From Arenimonas metalli CF5-1 (GTDB lineage: Bacteria > Pseudomonadota > Gammaproteobacteria > Xanthomonadales > Xanthomonadaceae): a stretch of DNA of 64,000 nucleotides. Position numbers and translations under genes: made by a program. Location of the stretch: assembly GCF_000747155.1 (NCBI RefSeq), contig NZ_AVCK01000012.1:124001-188000 (forward strand). The letters run 5' to 3'. A model generated the notes under the pieces. It worked only from the letters and a program-made list of their open reading frames with translations, was not told the origin of the DNA and made no database searches. This document shows, in pieces, positions 1-9,360 of the stretch (position 1 is its first letter; each line of letters begins with the position of its first letter).

Positions 1-363
1 CACGAGCAGCCCGGCCTGGACGACCACCGCGAGAACCCCGACGACCCGCTGGACGCGCAATACGCGCCCTCGCACCCGATCGACCTGGCGCCGGGCGGCC
101 TGCTCGCGCGCATCGCCGGCGCGCCGGTCGCGCACGTCAATTCCCTGCACGGCCAGGGGCTGCGCACGCTGGGCCGCGGGCTGGTGGTGGAAGCCACCGC
201 GCGCGACGGGCTGGTGGAGGCGGTGCGACTCGATGACCCGGGGCCCTTCCTGCTCGCGGTGCAGTGGCACCCGGAGTGGAGGGTCGGCGAGAATCCCTTC
301 TACCTGGGCATCTTCCAAGCCTTCGCGGCCGCCTGCCGCGAACGCGCCAAGCAAAGAACCTAG
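1..363 (+). CDS. puuD: Gamma-glutamyl-GABA hydrolase, PuuD type (3' part)
   Basis: The 5' end lies outside the window; 120 C-terminal residues are visible. It is a class I glutamine amidotransferase-like hydrolase. The segment VNSLHGQGL followed by AVQWHPEW supplies the His and Glu of the Cys-His-Glu triad; the nucleophile Cys would lie upstream of the window. In the gamma-glutamylated putrescine pathway this enzyme releases GABA from gamma-glutamyl-GABA in the cytoplasm. It ends 3 bases before the PuuA-like synthetase, so the two are probably co-transcribed. The family call is firm; the exact substrate is inferred from the neighbours. Confidence 0.85.
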   Translation, partial: HEQPGLDDHRENPDDPLDAQYAPSHPIDLAPGGLLARIAGAPVAHVNSLHGQGLRTLGRGLVVEATARDGLVEAVRLDDPGPFLLAVQWHPEWRVGENPFYLGIFQAFAAACRERAKQRT

Positions 364-366
364 CCT

Positions 367-1752
367 ATGTCGAAGAAGAAAGAGCCCAAGCAGACCCCCG
401 AGGAACAGCAGGAGAGCACGCTCAAGCGCTGGCTCAAGGAGCGCCGGATCACCGAGGTCGAGTGCCTGGTGCCGGACATCACCGGCAACGCCCGCGGCAA
501 GATCATCCCGGCCGCCAAGTTCTCGCACGATTACGGCACCCGCCTGCCCGAGGGCATCTTCGCCACCACCGTCACCGGCGAATACCCCGACAACTACGAC
601 GACCTGGTGTCGCCGTCCGATTCGGACATGCAGCTGCGGCCCGATGCCGACACCGTGCGCATGGTGCCCTGGGCCACCGACCCGACCGCGCAGGTGATCC
701 ACGACTGCTACACCAAGGAAGGCAAGCGCCACGAGCTGGCGCCGCGCAACGTGCTGCGGCGCGTGCTCGACCTCTACGACGGCCTCGGCCTGCAGCCGGT
801 GATCGCGCCCGAGCTGGAGTTCTTCCTGGTCCAGCGCAACACCGACCCGGACTTCCCGCTGCAGCCGCCCGCCGGCCGCAACGGCCGCCCCGAGACCGCG
901 CGGCAGTCGTACTCCATCGACGCGGTGAACGAGTTCGACCCCATCCTCGACCTGATGTACGACTACTGCGAGGCGATGGAGCTGGACGTGGACACGCTGA
1001 TCCACGAGTCCGGCGCCGCCCAGCTGGAGGTCAATTTCGAGCACGCCGACCCGATGTCGCGCGCCGACCAGGTCTTCCTGTTCAAGCGCACCATGCGCGA
1101 GGCGGCTATGCGCCACGGCATCTACGCCACCTTCCTGGCCAAGCCGATGGAGAACGAGCCGGGCAGCTCGATGCACATCCACCAGAGCCTGGTGGACGCG
1201 CGGACCGGCAAGAACGTGTTCGCGGGTGCGCGCAAGGGCGTGCACAGCGAGCTGTTCATGCACTACCTCGGCGGCCTGCAGAAGTACGTGCCGGCGGCGA
1301 TGGCCATCTTCGGGCCGAACGTGAATTCCTACCGGCGCCTGGCCTTCGGTGAAGTCTCGCCAAAGAACGTGCAGTGGGGCTACGACAACCGCACCTGCGG
1401 CCTGCGCGTGCCGCTGGACACGCCCGAGAACACCCGCGTGGAAAGCCGCTTCGCCGGCTCCGACGTCAATCCCTACCTGGCGCTGGCCGCGACCCTGGCC
1501 TGCGGCTACCTCGGCATCGTCGAGAAGCTCGAGCCCACCGCGCCGATGGCCGGCAGCGCCCACGCCAAGGGCTACGACCTGCCGCGCTCGCTGGAGGAGG
1601 CCATCGTGCTGCTGCGCAAGTGCAAGCCGCTGCGCGGGCTGCTGGGCGAGCGCTTCGTCAAGGCCTACACCTCGGTGAAGGAAAAGGAACACCAGACTTA
1701 TTTGCGCGTCATCAGCTCGTGGGAACGGGAGTTCCTGCTGCTGAACGTCTAA
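367..1752 (+). CDS. puuA: Gamma-glutamylputrescine synthetase-like protein (glutamine synthetase family)
   Basis: The 461-residue protein has the glutamine synthetase fold: an N-terminal beta-grasp segment (VECLVPDITGNARGK near residue 30), metal-binding ELEFFL near residue 153, and the C-terminal ATP-grasp-like catalytic part with the motifs SSMHIHQSL and FGPNVNSYRRL. The latter motif and the length are typical of the PuuA/SpuI branch rather than GlnA. It should ligate glutamate to putrescine using ATP. It follows puuD by 3 bases and precedes a class III aminotransferase. No strong ribosome-binding site is visible; ATG at 367 is the first start after the puuD stop and gives the expected N-terminus. 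Confidence 0.87.
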   Translation: MSKKKEPKQTPEEQQESTLKRWLKERRITEVECLVPDITGNARGKIIPAAKFSHDYGTRLPEGIFATTVTGEYPDNYDDLVSPSDSDMQLRPDADTVRMVPWATDPTAQVIHDCYTKEGKRHELAPRNVLRRVLDLYDGLGLQPVIAPELEFFLVQRNTDPDFPLQPPAGRNGRPETARQSYSIDAVNEFDPILDLMYDYCEAMELDVDTLIHESGAAQLEVNFEHADPMSRADQVFLFKRTMREAAMRHGIYATFLAKPMENEPGSSMHIHQSLVDARTGKNVFAGARKGVHSELFMHYLGGLQKYVPAAMAIFGPNVNSYRRLAFGEVSPKNVQWGYDNRTCGLRVPLDTPENTRVESRFAGSDVNPYLALAATLACGYLGIVEKLEPTAPMAGSAHAKGYDLPRSLEEAIVLLRKCKPLRGLLGERFVKAYTSVKEKEHQTYLRVISSWEREFLLLNV

Positions 1753-1762
1753 AGGAGTGAGC

Positions 1763-3136
1763 ATGGAATCGATCGACACCCGCAGCCTGCAGCAGCTCGA
1801 CGCCGCGCACCACCTGCACCCGTTCAACGACAACGCCGCGCTGGCCAAGAAGGGCACCCGCATCCTGACCCGGGGCGAGGGCTGCTACGTCTGGGATTCC
1901 GAAGGCAACCAGCTGCTCGACGCCTTCGCCGGCCTGTGGTGCGTGAACATCGGCTACGGTCGCCGCGAGCTGGGCGAGGCGGCGTCGAGGCAGATGACGC
2001 AGCTGGCCTACTACAACAGCTTCTTCGGCTGCACCACCGAGCCCACGGTGCGCCTGGCCGCCAAGCTGGCCGAGCTGTGCCCGGGCGACCTCAACCACGC
2101 CTTCTTCTCCAACTCGGGCTCCGAGGCCAACGACACCATCCTGCGCCTGGTGCGGCATTACTGGGCGGTGCAGGGCGAGCCGCAGAAGAACATCGTCATC
2201 GGCCGGCACAACGGCTACCACGGCTCCACCGTGGCCGGCGCCAGCCTCGGCGGCATGAAGGGCATGCACAAGCAGGGCGGCCTGCCGATCCCGGACATCC
2301 ACCACATCGACCCGCCGTTCTGGTTCGCCGACGGCGGCGACATGGACGAGGAAACCTACGGCCGGCACTGCGCGCAGCGGCTGGAGGACAAGATCCTGGA
2401 ACTCGGCGCCGACCGCGTCGCCGCCTTCATCGGCGAGCCGATCATGGGCGCCATCGGCGTCTACATCCCGCCGAAGAACTACTGGAAGGAGATCGAGCGC
2501 ATCTGCCGCAAGCACGACGTGCTGCTGATCGCCGACGAAGTGATCTGCGGCTTCGGCCGCACCGGCGAGTGGTTCGCCGCCGACTACTTCGGCTTCCAGC
2601 CCGACATCATGACCCTGGCCAAGGGCATCACCAGCGGCTACATCCCGCTGGGCGCGGCCATGTTCAGCGACCGCATCGCCAAGGTGCTGCATGAAAAGGG
2701 CGGCGAACTGGCGCACGGCTACACCTACTCCGGCCACCCGGTCTGCGCCGCGGTGGCGCTGGAAAACATCCGCATCCTGCAGGACGAGAAGATCGTCGAC
2801 ACCTGCCGCACCGACACCGGGCCGTATCTTGCGAAGAAGTGGAAGCAGCTCGGCGAGCACCCGCTGGTCGGCGAGGCCCGCATCGCCGGCATGGTCGGCG
2901 CGCTCGAGCTGGTGCCGTCCAAGCCCTCGCGCGCCTTCTTCGAGGACCGCGGCCGGGTGGGGCAGCTGTGCCGCGACATCGCGCTGAAGAACGGCCTGAT
3001 CCTGCGCGCCACCTATGATTCGATGCTGCTCTCGCCGCCGCTCGTCATCAGCCGCGCGCAGGTGGATGAACTCGCCGAGAAGGCCTGGAAATCGCTCGAC
3101 ATGACCGCCCGCGAGCTGGGCATGCCGACGGGCTGA
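1763..3136 (+). CDS. spuC: Class III aminotransferase, putrescine/polyamine:pyruvate type (SpuC-like)
   Basis: This PLP-dependent aminotransferase has about 457 residues. Visible features are the NSGSEANDTILRLVRHY segment, the cofactor-binding DEVICGFGRTG, and the Schiff-base lysine K287 in TLAKGITSGYIPLGA. SpuC enzymes of Pseudomonas convert putrescine to 4-aminobutanal with pyruvate as acceptor, and this gene lies between puuA and a putrescine transporter. GTG at 1757 is also in frame, but AAAGGAG at 1751-1757 sits six bases before ATG 1763, which decides the start. A GC-rich hairpin (arms 3146-3152 and 3159-3165) follows the stop, so the transporter genes may be partly uncoupled. Confidence 0.87.
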   Translation: MESIDTRSLQQLDAAHHLHPFNDNAALAKKGTRILTRGEGCYVWDSEGNQLLDAFAGLWCVNIGYGRRELGEAASRQMTQLAYYNSFFGCTTEPTVRLAAKLAELCPGDLNHAFFSNSGSEANDTILRLVRHYWAVQGEPQKNIVIGRHNGYHGSTVAGASLGGMKGMHKQGGLPIPDIHHIDPPFWFADGGDMDEETYGRHCAQRLEDKILELGADRVAAFIGEPIMGAIGVYIPPKNYWKEIERICRKHDVLLIADEVICGFGRTGEWFAADYFGFQPDIMTLAKGITSGYIPLGAAMFSDRIAKVLHEKGGELAHGYTYSGHPVCAAVALENIRILQDEKIVDTCRTDTGPYLAKKWKQLGEHPLVGEARIAGMVGALELVPSKPSRAFFEDRGRVGQLCRDIALKNGLILRATYDSMLLSPPLVISRAQVDELAEKAWKSLDMTARELGMPTG

Positions 3137-3239
3137 TCCGCCCGGCCCGCGCGGGGAGGCGCGGGCGGGGCGCGTGTGTATGATGCTTTTCGTGGTTCGA
3201 CCGCCGTCCAACGTTTCATTCACCGACTTGGGGGAAGAG

Positions 3240-4382
3240 ATGACGCACCGACTGACCGCACTCACCGCACTTGTCCTCGCCGGCCTGGCCGCCGGCTGCG
3301 CCCGCGACGCCGGCACCGATGCCCCGGCCGGCGCAGAGCCCGCGCCCGCCCAGCCCGCCAAGGTCCTGAACGTCTACAACTGGTCGGACTACATCGCCGA
3401 GGACACCATCGCCAACTTCGAGAAGGAGACTGGCATCAAGGTCACCTACGACGTGTTCGACTCGAACGAGGTGCTCGAGGCCAAGCTGATGTCGGGCAAC
3501 ACCGGCTACGACATCGTGGTGCCGTCGCTGACCTTCCTCTCGCGCCAGGTCCAGGCCGGCGTGTTCCAGGAGCTCGACCGGTCGCGCCTGTCCAACTACG
3601 CCAACCTCGATCCGGAGTTCATGGCGCTGCTGGCGCAGAACGACCCGGGCAACGCCCACGCCGTGCCCTACCTGTGGGGCACCACCGGCATCGGCTACAA
3701 CGTCGCCAAGGTGCGCGAGGCGCTGGGCGAGGATGCGCCGGTCGATAGCTGGGCGCTGGTGTTCGAGCCGGAGAACCTCGCCAAGCTCAAGGGCTGCGGC
3801 GTCGCCTTCCTCGACACGCCCTCCGAGATCATCCCGCCGGTGCTGCGCTACCTGGGCGAGGAGCCCAACAGCTTCGACGAGGCCGTGATCCAGAAGGCCG
3901 TGGACCGCCTGGCCGAGCTGCGGCCCAGCATCACCTACTTCCATTCCTCGCAGTACATCAACGACCTGGCCAACGGCGACATCTGCGTCACCATCGGCTG
4001 GTCGGGCGACATCATCCAGGCCCAGGCCCGCGCCGACGAGGCCGGCAAGGGCGTCGAGATCAGCTACGTGATCCCGAAGGAGGGCGCGCCGATGTGGTTC
4101 GACATGCTGGCCATCCCCAAGGGCGCCCGCAACGTCGACAACGCCTACCTGTTCCTCGACTACCTGATGCGCCCCGAGGTGATGGCCGGCGTGCAGAACT
4201 ACGTCGCCTACGCCAGCGCCAACCAGGCCGCGCTGCCGATGGTGGACGAGGCCATCCTCAACGACCCGGGCATCTACCCGACCGAGGAAGCCAAGAAGGG
4301 CCTGTTCACGCTGGCGGTGCTGCCGCCGGAAGTGGACCGCCTGTTCACCCGCCACTGGACCACGCTCAAGACCGGCCAGTAA
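3240..4382 (+). CDS. potF: Putrescine-binding lipoprotein (PotF-like)
   Basis: This extracytoplasmic solute-binding protein has 380 residues. It starts MTHRLTALTA and has a lipobox LAAGC with Cys20, so it is probably a lipoprotein. The mature part begins with LNVYNWSDYI and KVTYDVFDSNEVLEAKL, the PotD/PotF hallmark. ATG 3240 is chosen because GGGGGAAGAG lies just upstream and because the signal peptide starts there; an in-frame ATG at 3174 would add 22 implausible residues. A TATGAT hexamer at 3179-3184 could be the -10 of its own promoter, though no clear -35 was found. ATPase and permease genes follow. Confidence 0.9.
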   Translation: MTHRLTALTALVLAGLAAGCARDAGTDAPAGAEPAPAQPAKVLNVYNWSDYIAEDTIANFEKETGIKVTYDVFDSNEVLEAKLMSGNTGYDIVVPSLTFLSRQVQAGVFQELDRSRLSNYANLDPEFMALLAQNDPGNAHAVPYLWGTTGIGYNVAKVREALGEDAPVDSWALVFEPENLAKLKGCGVAFLDTPSEIIPPVLRYLGEEPNSFDEAVIQKAVDRLAELRPSITYFHSSQYINDLANGDICVTIGWSGDIIQAQARADEAGKGVEISYVIPKEGAPMWFDMLAIPKGARNVDNAYLFLDYLMRPEVMAGVQNYVAYASANQAALPMVDEAILNDPGIYPTEEAKKGLFTLAVLPPEVDRLFTRHWTTLKTGQ

Positions 4383-4408
4383 GCGGCCCCGCAACCGGAA
4401 AACCACGC

Positions 4409-5554
4409 ATGGCAGCAGTACCCAACGGCGGGTCCCCCGGCGCGCCGAGGCTGGAAAAGCTCGGCGCCGACGACTACCTCCGGATCGAGACGGTGCGCAA
4501 GGAGTTCGACGGCTTCGTGGCCGTCGACGACGTCAGCCTGACCATCCGGCAGGGCGAGATCTTCGCCCTGCTGGGCGCCTCGGGCTGCGGCAAGTCCACC
4601 CTGCTGCGGGTGCTGGCGGGCTTCGAGAAGCCGACCAAGGGCCGGGTGGTGCTTGATGGCCAGGACATCACGGAGCTGCCGCCCTACGAGCGGCCGATCA
4701 ACATGATGTTCCAGTCCTACGCGCTGTTCCCGCACATGACGGTCGAGCAGAACATCGCCTTCGGCCTGAAGCAGGACGGCATGCCGAAGGCCAACATCGC
4801 CCGCCGCGTGCAGGAGATGCTGGCGCTGGTGCAGATGGAGAAGTTCGCCCGGCGCAAGCCGCACCAGCTCTCCGGCGGCCAGCAGCAGCGCGTGGCGCTG
4901 GCGCGGTCGCTGGCCAAGAGCCCCAAGCTGCTGCTGCTCGACGAGCCGATGGGCGCGCTGGACAAGAAGCTGCGCTCGCAGATGCAGCTCGAGCTGGTGA
5001 ACATCGTCGAGCGCCTGGGCGTCACCTGCGTGATGGTGACGCACGACCAGGAAGAGGCCATGACCATGGCCCACCGCATCGCCATCATGGACGCCGGCTG
5101 GATCCGGCAGCTGGGCACGCCCGACGAGATCTACGAGCAGCCCAGCTGCCGCTTCACCGCCGAGTTCATCGGCTCGGTGAACCTGATCGAGGGCAAGATC
5201 AAGGACGACGAGAAGGACTTCATCACCATCGCCAGCCCGGCGCTCGACTGCCTGGCCTACGTCGGCCACGGCGTCACCGGCTTCGAAGGCCAGGACGTGG
5301 CGCTGGCGCTGCGGCCCGAGAAGATCCAGGTCAGCGCCGAGGAGCCGGCCCAGCCGCACAACAAGGTGCGCGGCATCATCGAGGAGATCGCCTACTTCGG
5401 CAGCCACTCGGTGTTCCACGTGCGCCTGCCCGGCGGCACCAAGATCCTGGCCAACATGATCAACAGCCAGCGCTGGGCCAGCGAGAAGTTCACCTGGAAC
5501 GACGCCGTCTGGCTGAGCTGGGACGACCAGGCCGGCGTGGTGCTGACCTCGTGA
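4409..5554 (+). CDS. potG: Polyamine ABC transporter ATPase (PotG/PotA-like)
   Basis: This 381-residue ABC ATPase powers import of putrescine or related polyamines. Seen in order are Walker [10 protein letters not shown] (residues 56-64), a Q-loop ([11 protein letters not shown]), the signature LSGGQQQR, Walker [13 protein letters not shown], and an H-loop ([12 protein letters not shown]). A C-terminal TOBE-like region follows ([10 protein letters not shown]). The reading frame is open far upstream, inside potF, but ATG 4409 gives the usual length. The stop TGA overlaps the GTG start of the next permease gene (GTGA), indicating translational coupling. Confidence 0.92.
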   Translation: MAAVPNGGSPGAPRLEKLGADDYLRIETVRKEFDGFVAVDDVSLTIRQGEIFALLGASGCGKSTLLRVLAGFEKPTKGRVVLDGQDITELPPYERPINMMFQSYALFPHMTVEQNIAFGLKQDGMPKANIARRVQEMLALVQMEKFARRKPHQLSGGQQQRVALARSLAKSPKLLLLDEPMGALDKKLRSQMQLELVNIVERLGVTCVMVTHDQEEAMTMAHRIAIMDAGWIRQLGTPDEIYEQPSCRFTAEFIGSVNLIEGKIKDDEKDFITIASPALDCLAYVGHGVTGFEGQDVALALRPEKIQVSAEEPAQPHNKVRGIIEEIAYFGSHSVFHVRLPGGTKILANMINSQRWASEKFTWNDAVWLSWDDQAGVVLTS

Positions 5555-6468
5555 GCAAGCTCCTGCGCTCGCTCCGCAAGCGGCTGCCCGGCCCGCGCTG
5601 GCTGGTGATCGCGGTGCCCTATCTGTGGATGCTGCTGTTCTTCGCCATCCCGTTCGCGATCGCGCTCAAGATCAGCGTCGCCAGCGCGGCCATCGCCATG
5701 CCGCCCTACACCGACCTGTTCACCTGGACCGGCGACAAGCTGCAGGTGACGCTCAACGCCGGCAACTACCTGTACCTGGTGCGCGACAGCCTGTACGTCA
5801 ACGCCTACCTGAGCTCGCTCAAGATCGCGGTGATCTCCACCTTCCTGTGCCTGCTGGTGGGCTACCCGATCGCCTACGCCATCGCGCGGATGTCGCCGGC
5901 CAACCGCAACATCGCCCTGATGCTGGTGATCCTGCCGTCCTGGACCTCGTTCCTGATCCGCATCTACGCCTGGGTCGGCATCCTCAAGAACAACGGCCTG
6001 CTCAACAACTTCCTGATCAATATCGGGCTGATCGACCAGCCGCTGCAGATCCTGCACACGCCGGTGGCGGTTTACATCGGCATCGTCTACGCCTACCTGC
6101 CGTTCATGGTGCTGCCGCTGTACGCCAACCTGGTCAAGCACGATTTCCGGCTGATCGAGGCCGCCAACGACCTCGGCGCCCGGCCCTGGAAGGCCTTCCT
6201 CACGGTCACGCTGCCGCTGTCGAAGGCCGGCATCATCGCCGGCGCGATGCTGGTGCTGATCCCGGTGGTGGGCGAGTTCGTGATCCCGGAGATGCTGGGC
6301 GGCGCCGACACGCTGATGATCGGCCGGGTGCTGTGGCAGGAGTTCTTCAACAACCGCGACTGGCCGGTGGCCTCGGCGGTGGCGATCGTGATGCTGGTGC
6401 TGCTGATCGTGCCCATCACCATCTTCCACCGCTACCAGTCGAGGGAAATGGAGTCGCGGCTGTCATGA
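5551..6468 (+). CDS. potH: Polyamine ABC transporter permease 1 (PotH/PotB-like)
   Basis: The 305-residue inner-membrane permease has about six hydrophobic helices. The first is at residues 15-35 (WLVIAVPYLWMLLFFAIPFA) and it is followed by the long periplasmic segment typical of PotB/PotH. The cytoplasmic EAA loop is visible as EAANDLGARPWKAFLTVTLPLS. It starts with GTG overlapping the potG stop and ends in an ATGA overlap with the second permease, so the three genes form a tight unit. It pairs with the next gene to form the channel. Confidence 0.92.
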   Translation: MSKLLRSLRKRLPGPRWLVIAVPYLWMLLFFAIPFAIALKISVASAAIAMPPYTDLFTWTGDKLQVTLNAGNYLYLVRDSLYVNAYLSSLKIAVISTFLCLLVGYPIAYAIARMSPANRNIALMLVILPSWTSFLIRIYAWVGILKNNGLLNNFLINIGLIDQPLQILHTPVAVYIGIVYAYLPFMVLPLYANLVKHDFRLIEAANDLGARPWKAFLTVTLPLSKAGIIAGAMLVLIPVVGEFVIPEMLGGADTLMIGRVLWQEFFNNRDWPVASAVAIVMLVLLIVPITIFHRYQSREMESRLS

Positions 6469-7307
6469 ACCAGGGCAAGAACTCGAAGTTCACCCTGGCG
6501 ATGCTCGTGCTCGGCTTCGTCTTCCTGTACGCGCCCATCCTCAGCCTGATCATCTACTCGTTCAACGAGTCGCGGCTGGTGACGGTGTGGTCGGGCTTCT
6601 CGGTGAAGTGGTACGTCGAGCTGTTCCGCGACCAGCAGATGATGGACGCGGCCTGGGTGAGCGTGCAGGTAGCGTTCTGGACCGCCTGCGCCTCGGTGGT
6701 GCTGGGCACGCTGGCGGCGATGATCATGACCCGCTTCCGCGACTTCCCGGGCAAGACGATCTTCGGCGGCCTGATCACCGCGCCGCTGGTGATGCCCGAG
6801 GTCATCACCGGCCTGTCGATCCTGCTGCTGTTCGTCTCGATCGGGCCGATCATCGGCATCGGCGAGCAGCGCGGCATGCTCACCATCTGGATCGCCCACG
6901 TCACCTTCTGCATGGCCTTCGTGACCGTGGTCATCAGCTCGCGGCTGGGCGAGCTGGATCGCTCGCTGGAGGAAGCGGCGATGGACCTAGGCGCGAACCG
7001 CATCAAGGTCTTCTTCGTGATCACGCTGCCGATCATCGCGCCGGCGCTGATCTCGGGCTGGCTGCTGGCGTTCACGCTGTCGCTGGACGACCTGGTGATC
7101 GCCAGCTTCGTGTCGGGCCCGTCCTCGACCACGCTGCCGATGAAGGTATTCTCCTCGGTGCGGCTGGGCGTGAGCCCGAAGATCAATGCGCTGGCGTCGC
7201 TGATGATCCTCGCGGTCACGGTGGCGGCGGTGATCGGCTGGTGGGTGATGACCCGCGAGGACAAGAAGCGCCAGCGCGACATGCAGCTGGCCCTGCAGAA
7301 AGGATGA
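6465..7307 (+). CDS. potI: Polyamine ABC transporter permease 2 (PotI/PotC-like)
   Basis: This second channel subunit has 280 residues. It begins MNQGKNSKFT with a first helix of about residues 10-30 (LVLGFVFLYAPILSLIIYSF). The EAA loop reads EEAAMDLGANRIKVFFVITLPI. ATG 6465 overlaps the potH stop by four bases. The frame stays open upstream to 5625, but that part is only a shadow of potH. With PotF, PotG and PotH it completes a four-part importer of the PotFGHI class. The dehydrogenase gene starts five bases after its stop. Confidence 0.92.
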   Translation: MNQGKNSKFTLAMLVLGFVFLYAPILSLIIYSFNESRLVTVWSGFSVKWYVELFRDQQMMDAAWVSVQVAFWTACASVVLGTLAAMIMTRFRDFPGKTIFGGLITAPLVMPEVITGLSILLLFVSIGPIIGIGEQRGMLTIWIAHVTFCMAFVTVVISSRLGELDRSLEEAAMDLGANRIKVFFVITLPIIAPALISGWLLAFTLSLDDLVIASFVSGPSSTTLPMKVFSSVRLGVSPKINALASLMILAVTVAAVIGWWVMTREDKKRQRDMQLALQKG

Positions 7308-7311
7308 GGCC

Positions 7312-8670
7312 ATGAGCGTTGAGAACCGCGACCCCTGGACCGGCGAAGTCCGCCGGCATGCCAAGCAGTCGGCCGCGGAGGTCGAGCGCGTGCTGGCGGC
7401 GGCCGACAAGGCGTTCCCGGGCTGGGCCCGGCTCGGCGTGGCGCGCCGCGGGGACGGCCTGCGCAAGGTGGCGGCCGCGCTGCGCGCCCGCAAGGACGGC
7501 ATCGCCACGGTCATGACCGCCGAGATGGGCAAGCTGCGGCGCGAGGCCCTCACCGAGATCGAGAAGTCGGCGGCCGCCTGCGAGTACTACGCCGACCACG
7601 CCGCCCGTTATCTCGAGGACACCGCGGTGCGCACCGAGGCCAAGCGCAGCTTCGTCAGCTACGAGCCGATCGGCCCCGTGCTGGCGGTGATGCCCTGGAA
7701 CTTCCCGGTCTGGCAGGTCTTCCGCTTCCTCGCCCCGTGCCTGATGGCGGGCAACGTGGCCCTGCTCAAGCACGCCACCAACGTGCCGCGCTGCGCCGAC
7801 GTCATCAAGGCCGTGCTCGACGAGGCCGGTATTCCCGCGGGCGTGTTCGGCGTGCTGCACATCGACAACGAGCAGGCCGCCGCCGTGATCGGCGACCCGC
7901 GGGTCAAGGCCGTCAGCCTGACCGGCAGCGAGCGGGCGGGGCGCTCGGTCGCCGCGACGGCCGGCCAGCACCTCAAGAAATGCGTGCTCGAGCTGGGCGG
8001 CAGCGATCCCTTCGTGGTGCTCGAAGACGCCGACCTCGACAAGGCGGTGCCGGCGGCGGTGCAGTCGCGCTTCGGCAACGCCGGGCAGACCTGCATCGCG
8101 GCCAAGCGCTTCATCGTGGTCGCCGCGATCGCCGAGGAGTTCGTGCGCCGCTTCACCGAGGCCAGCGCGAAGCTGGCGGTGGGCGACCCGAACGACGACG
8201 CCACCGGCCTGGCGCCCATGGCCCGCGCCGACCTGCGCGACGAACTGCACAAGCAGGTCGAGGCCAGCCTGGCGGCGGGCGCGAAAGCCGCGCTGGGCTG
8301 CGCGCCCGGGGCAGGGGACACGCACTATCCGGCGTCGATCCTGGACCACGTGCGGCCCGGCATGCCCGCCTACGACCAGGAGCTGTTCGGCCCCGTGGCC
8401 AGCATCCTGCGCGCGAAGGACGAGGCCGAGGCGGTCGCGATGGCCAACGACACCGCCTTCGGCCTCGGCGCCAGCGTCTGGACCCAGGACCGCGATCGCG
8501 GCGAGGCGGTGGCCCGGAAGATCGTGGCCGGCGCCTGCTTCGTCAACGCCATCGTCCGCAGCGACGTGCGGCTGCCCTTCGGCGGCACCAAGGCCTCGGG
8601 CTTCGGCCGCGAGCTGGCCGAGCACGGCATCCACGAGTTCACCAACATCAAGACCGTGTACGTGGACTGA
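7312..8670 (+). CDS. NAD(P)-dependent aldehyde dehydrogenase, succinate-semialdehyde type
   Basis: The 452-residue aldehyde dehydrogenase carries the NFPVWQVFRF cofactor-site motif, the general base E227 in LELGGSDPF and the catalytic C261 in GQTCIAAKRF. Its shortness and opening (NRDPWTGEV) match the Sad/YneI subfamily of succinate-semialdehyde dehydrogenases, which finishes putrescine breakdown by making succinate. Oxidation of 4-aminobutanal is an alternative role. It starts five bases after potI, so it belongs to the same operon. No GABA aminotransferase (GabT) was recognised separately; the SpuC-like enzyme might serve or the gene may lie elsewhere. Confidence 0.85.
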   Translation: MSVENRDPWTGEVRRHAKQSAAEVERVLAAADKAFPGWARLGVARRGDGLRKVAAALRARKDGIATVMTAEMGKLRREALTEIEKSAAACEYYADHAARYLEDTAVRTEAKRSFVSYEPIGPVLAVMPWNFPVWQVFRFLAPCLMAGNVALLKHATNVPRCADVIKAVLDEAGIPAGVFGVLHIDNEQAAAVIGDPRVKAVSLTGSERAGRSVAATAGQHLKKCVLELGGSDPFVVLEDADLDKAVPAAVQSRFGNAGQTCIAAKRFIVVAAIAEEFVRRFTEASAKLAVGDPNDDATGLAPMARADLRDELHKQVEASLAAGAKAALGCAPGAGDTHYPASILDHVRPGMPAYDQELFGPVASILRAKDEAEAVAMANDTAFGLGASVWTQDRDRGEAVARKIVAGACFVNAIVRSDVRLPFGGTKASGFGRELAEHGIHEFTNIKTVYVD

Positions 8671-8758
8671 GCCCGTCGCGCCGGCGTGAAAACCGGCTAG
8701 ACTCCCGGCACCGGCTTGGTTCGTTGGGGGCGACCTGCCAATTCACCGGAGTAGGGGC

Positions 8759-9307
8759 TTGGACAAGAATTCGACGCGGCGTTCGGCCGCACTCATCCTG
8801 ATGCTGGCGCTGTGCGCCGGTGCCACCCACGCGCAGTCGCCGGCCGGGTCCCCCGAGGACCTGGCCCGGGTGCAGGCGCAGCTGCAGGAGGCCGCCACCG
8901 CCGTGGCCGCCGCCAAGGAGGCCCTGGCCCGCGGCCAGGCCCAGCTGGCCACCGCCCGCGCCAACCTCGAGGCCGCCGAGCAGGCCCGCGACGAAGCCGA
9001 GCAGAAGCTGGCCCGCACCGAAGCCGCCGCCGCCCGCGGCCGCCTCACCCGCAACCAGGTCGACCGCGACCGCAAGCTGGCCGAGTCCGCCTCGGCCGCC
9101 GTCAACGCCGTCCGCATCGAGATCCAGGCCGCCGAAGCCGACATCACCGCCAGTCAGGAAACCCTGATGGCCGCCAAGTCCGCCGTGGACGCCGCCAGCG
9201 CCAGCGCCGCGGCTTACCTCGGTGACGCGCCGGCCGCCGATGACGCGGCCAGCGCCGAACCGGCCGCGGAGGCCGGGCAGGCCGCCGAGACCTCGCCAGC
9301 GGAATAA
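8759..9307 (+). CDS. Exported Ala-rich coiled-coil protein of unknown function
   Basis: The protein has 182 residues. The start appears to be TTG 8759, because it yields a normal signal peptide (charged DKNSTRRS, then a hydrophobic core ending ATHAQS); the next ATG would cut into that core. The mature part, roughly residues 35-155, is a continuous heptad-rich helix dominated by Ala, Glu, Gln and Arg, like a periplasmic coiled-coil hairpin. The tail is acidic and Ala-rich. No named family was recognised. It stands alone between the putrescine operon and tmRNA, and a hairpin follows it. A TAGACT hexamer at 8698-8703 is a possible -10. Confidence 0.7.
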   Translation: MDKNSTRRSAALILMLALCAGATHAQSPAGSPEDLARVQAQLQEAATAVAAAKEALARGQAQLATARANLEAAEQARDEAEQKLARTEAAAARGRLTRNQVDRDRKLAESASAAVNAVRIEIQAAEADITASQETLMAAKSAVDAASASAAAYLGDAPAADDAASAEPAAEAGQAAETSPAE

Positions 9308-9325
9308 ACCTTCGCGGGCGCAGAA

Positions 9326-9357
9326 ACGACAACGCCGCCCAAGGGCGGCGTTGTCGT
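9326..9357. terminator. Bidirectional hairpin terminator between the coiled-coil gene and tmRNA
   Basis: A perfect 15-bp stem (arms 9326-9340 and 9343-9357) with a 2-base apical gap follows the plus-strand gene and, on the minus strand, directly follows the 3' CCA end of tmRNA. Short T runs occur on both sides. It probably ends both transcripts. Confidence 0.75.
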
Positions 9358-9360
9358 GTT

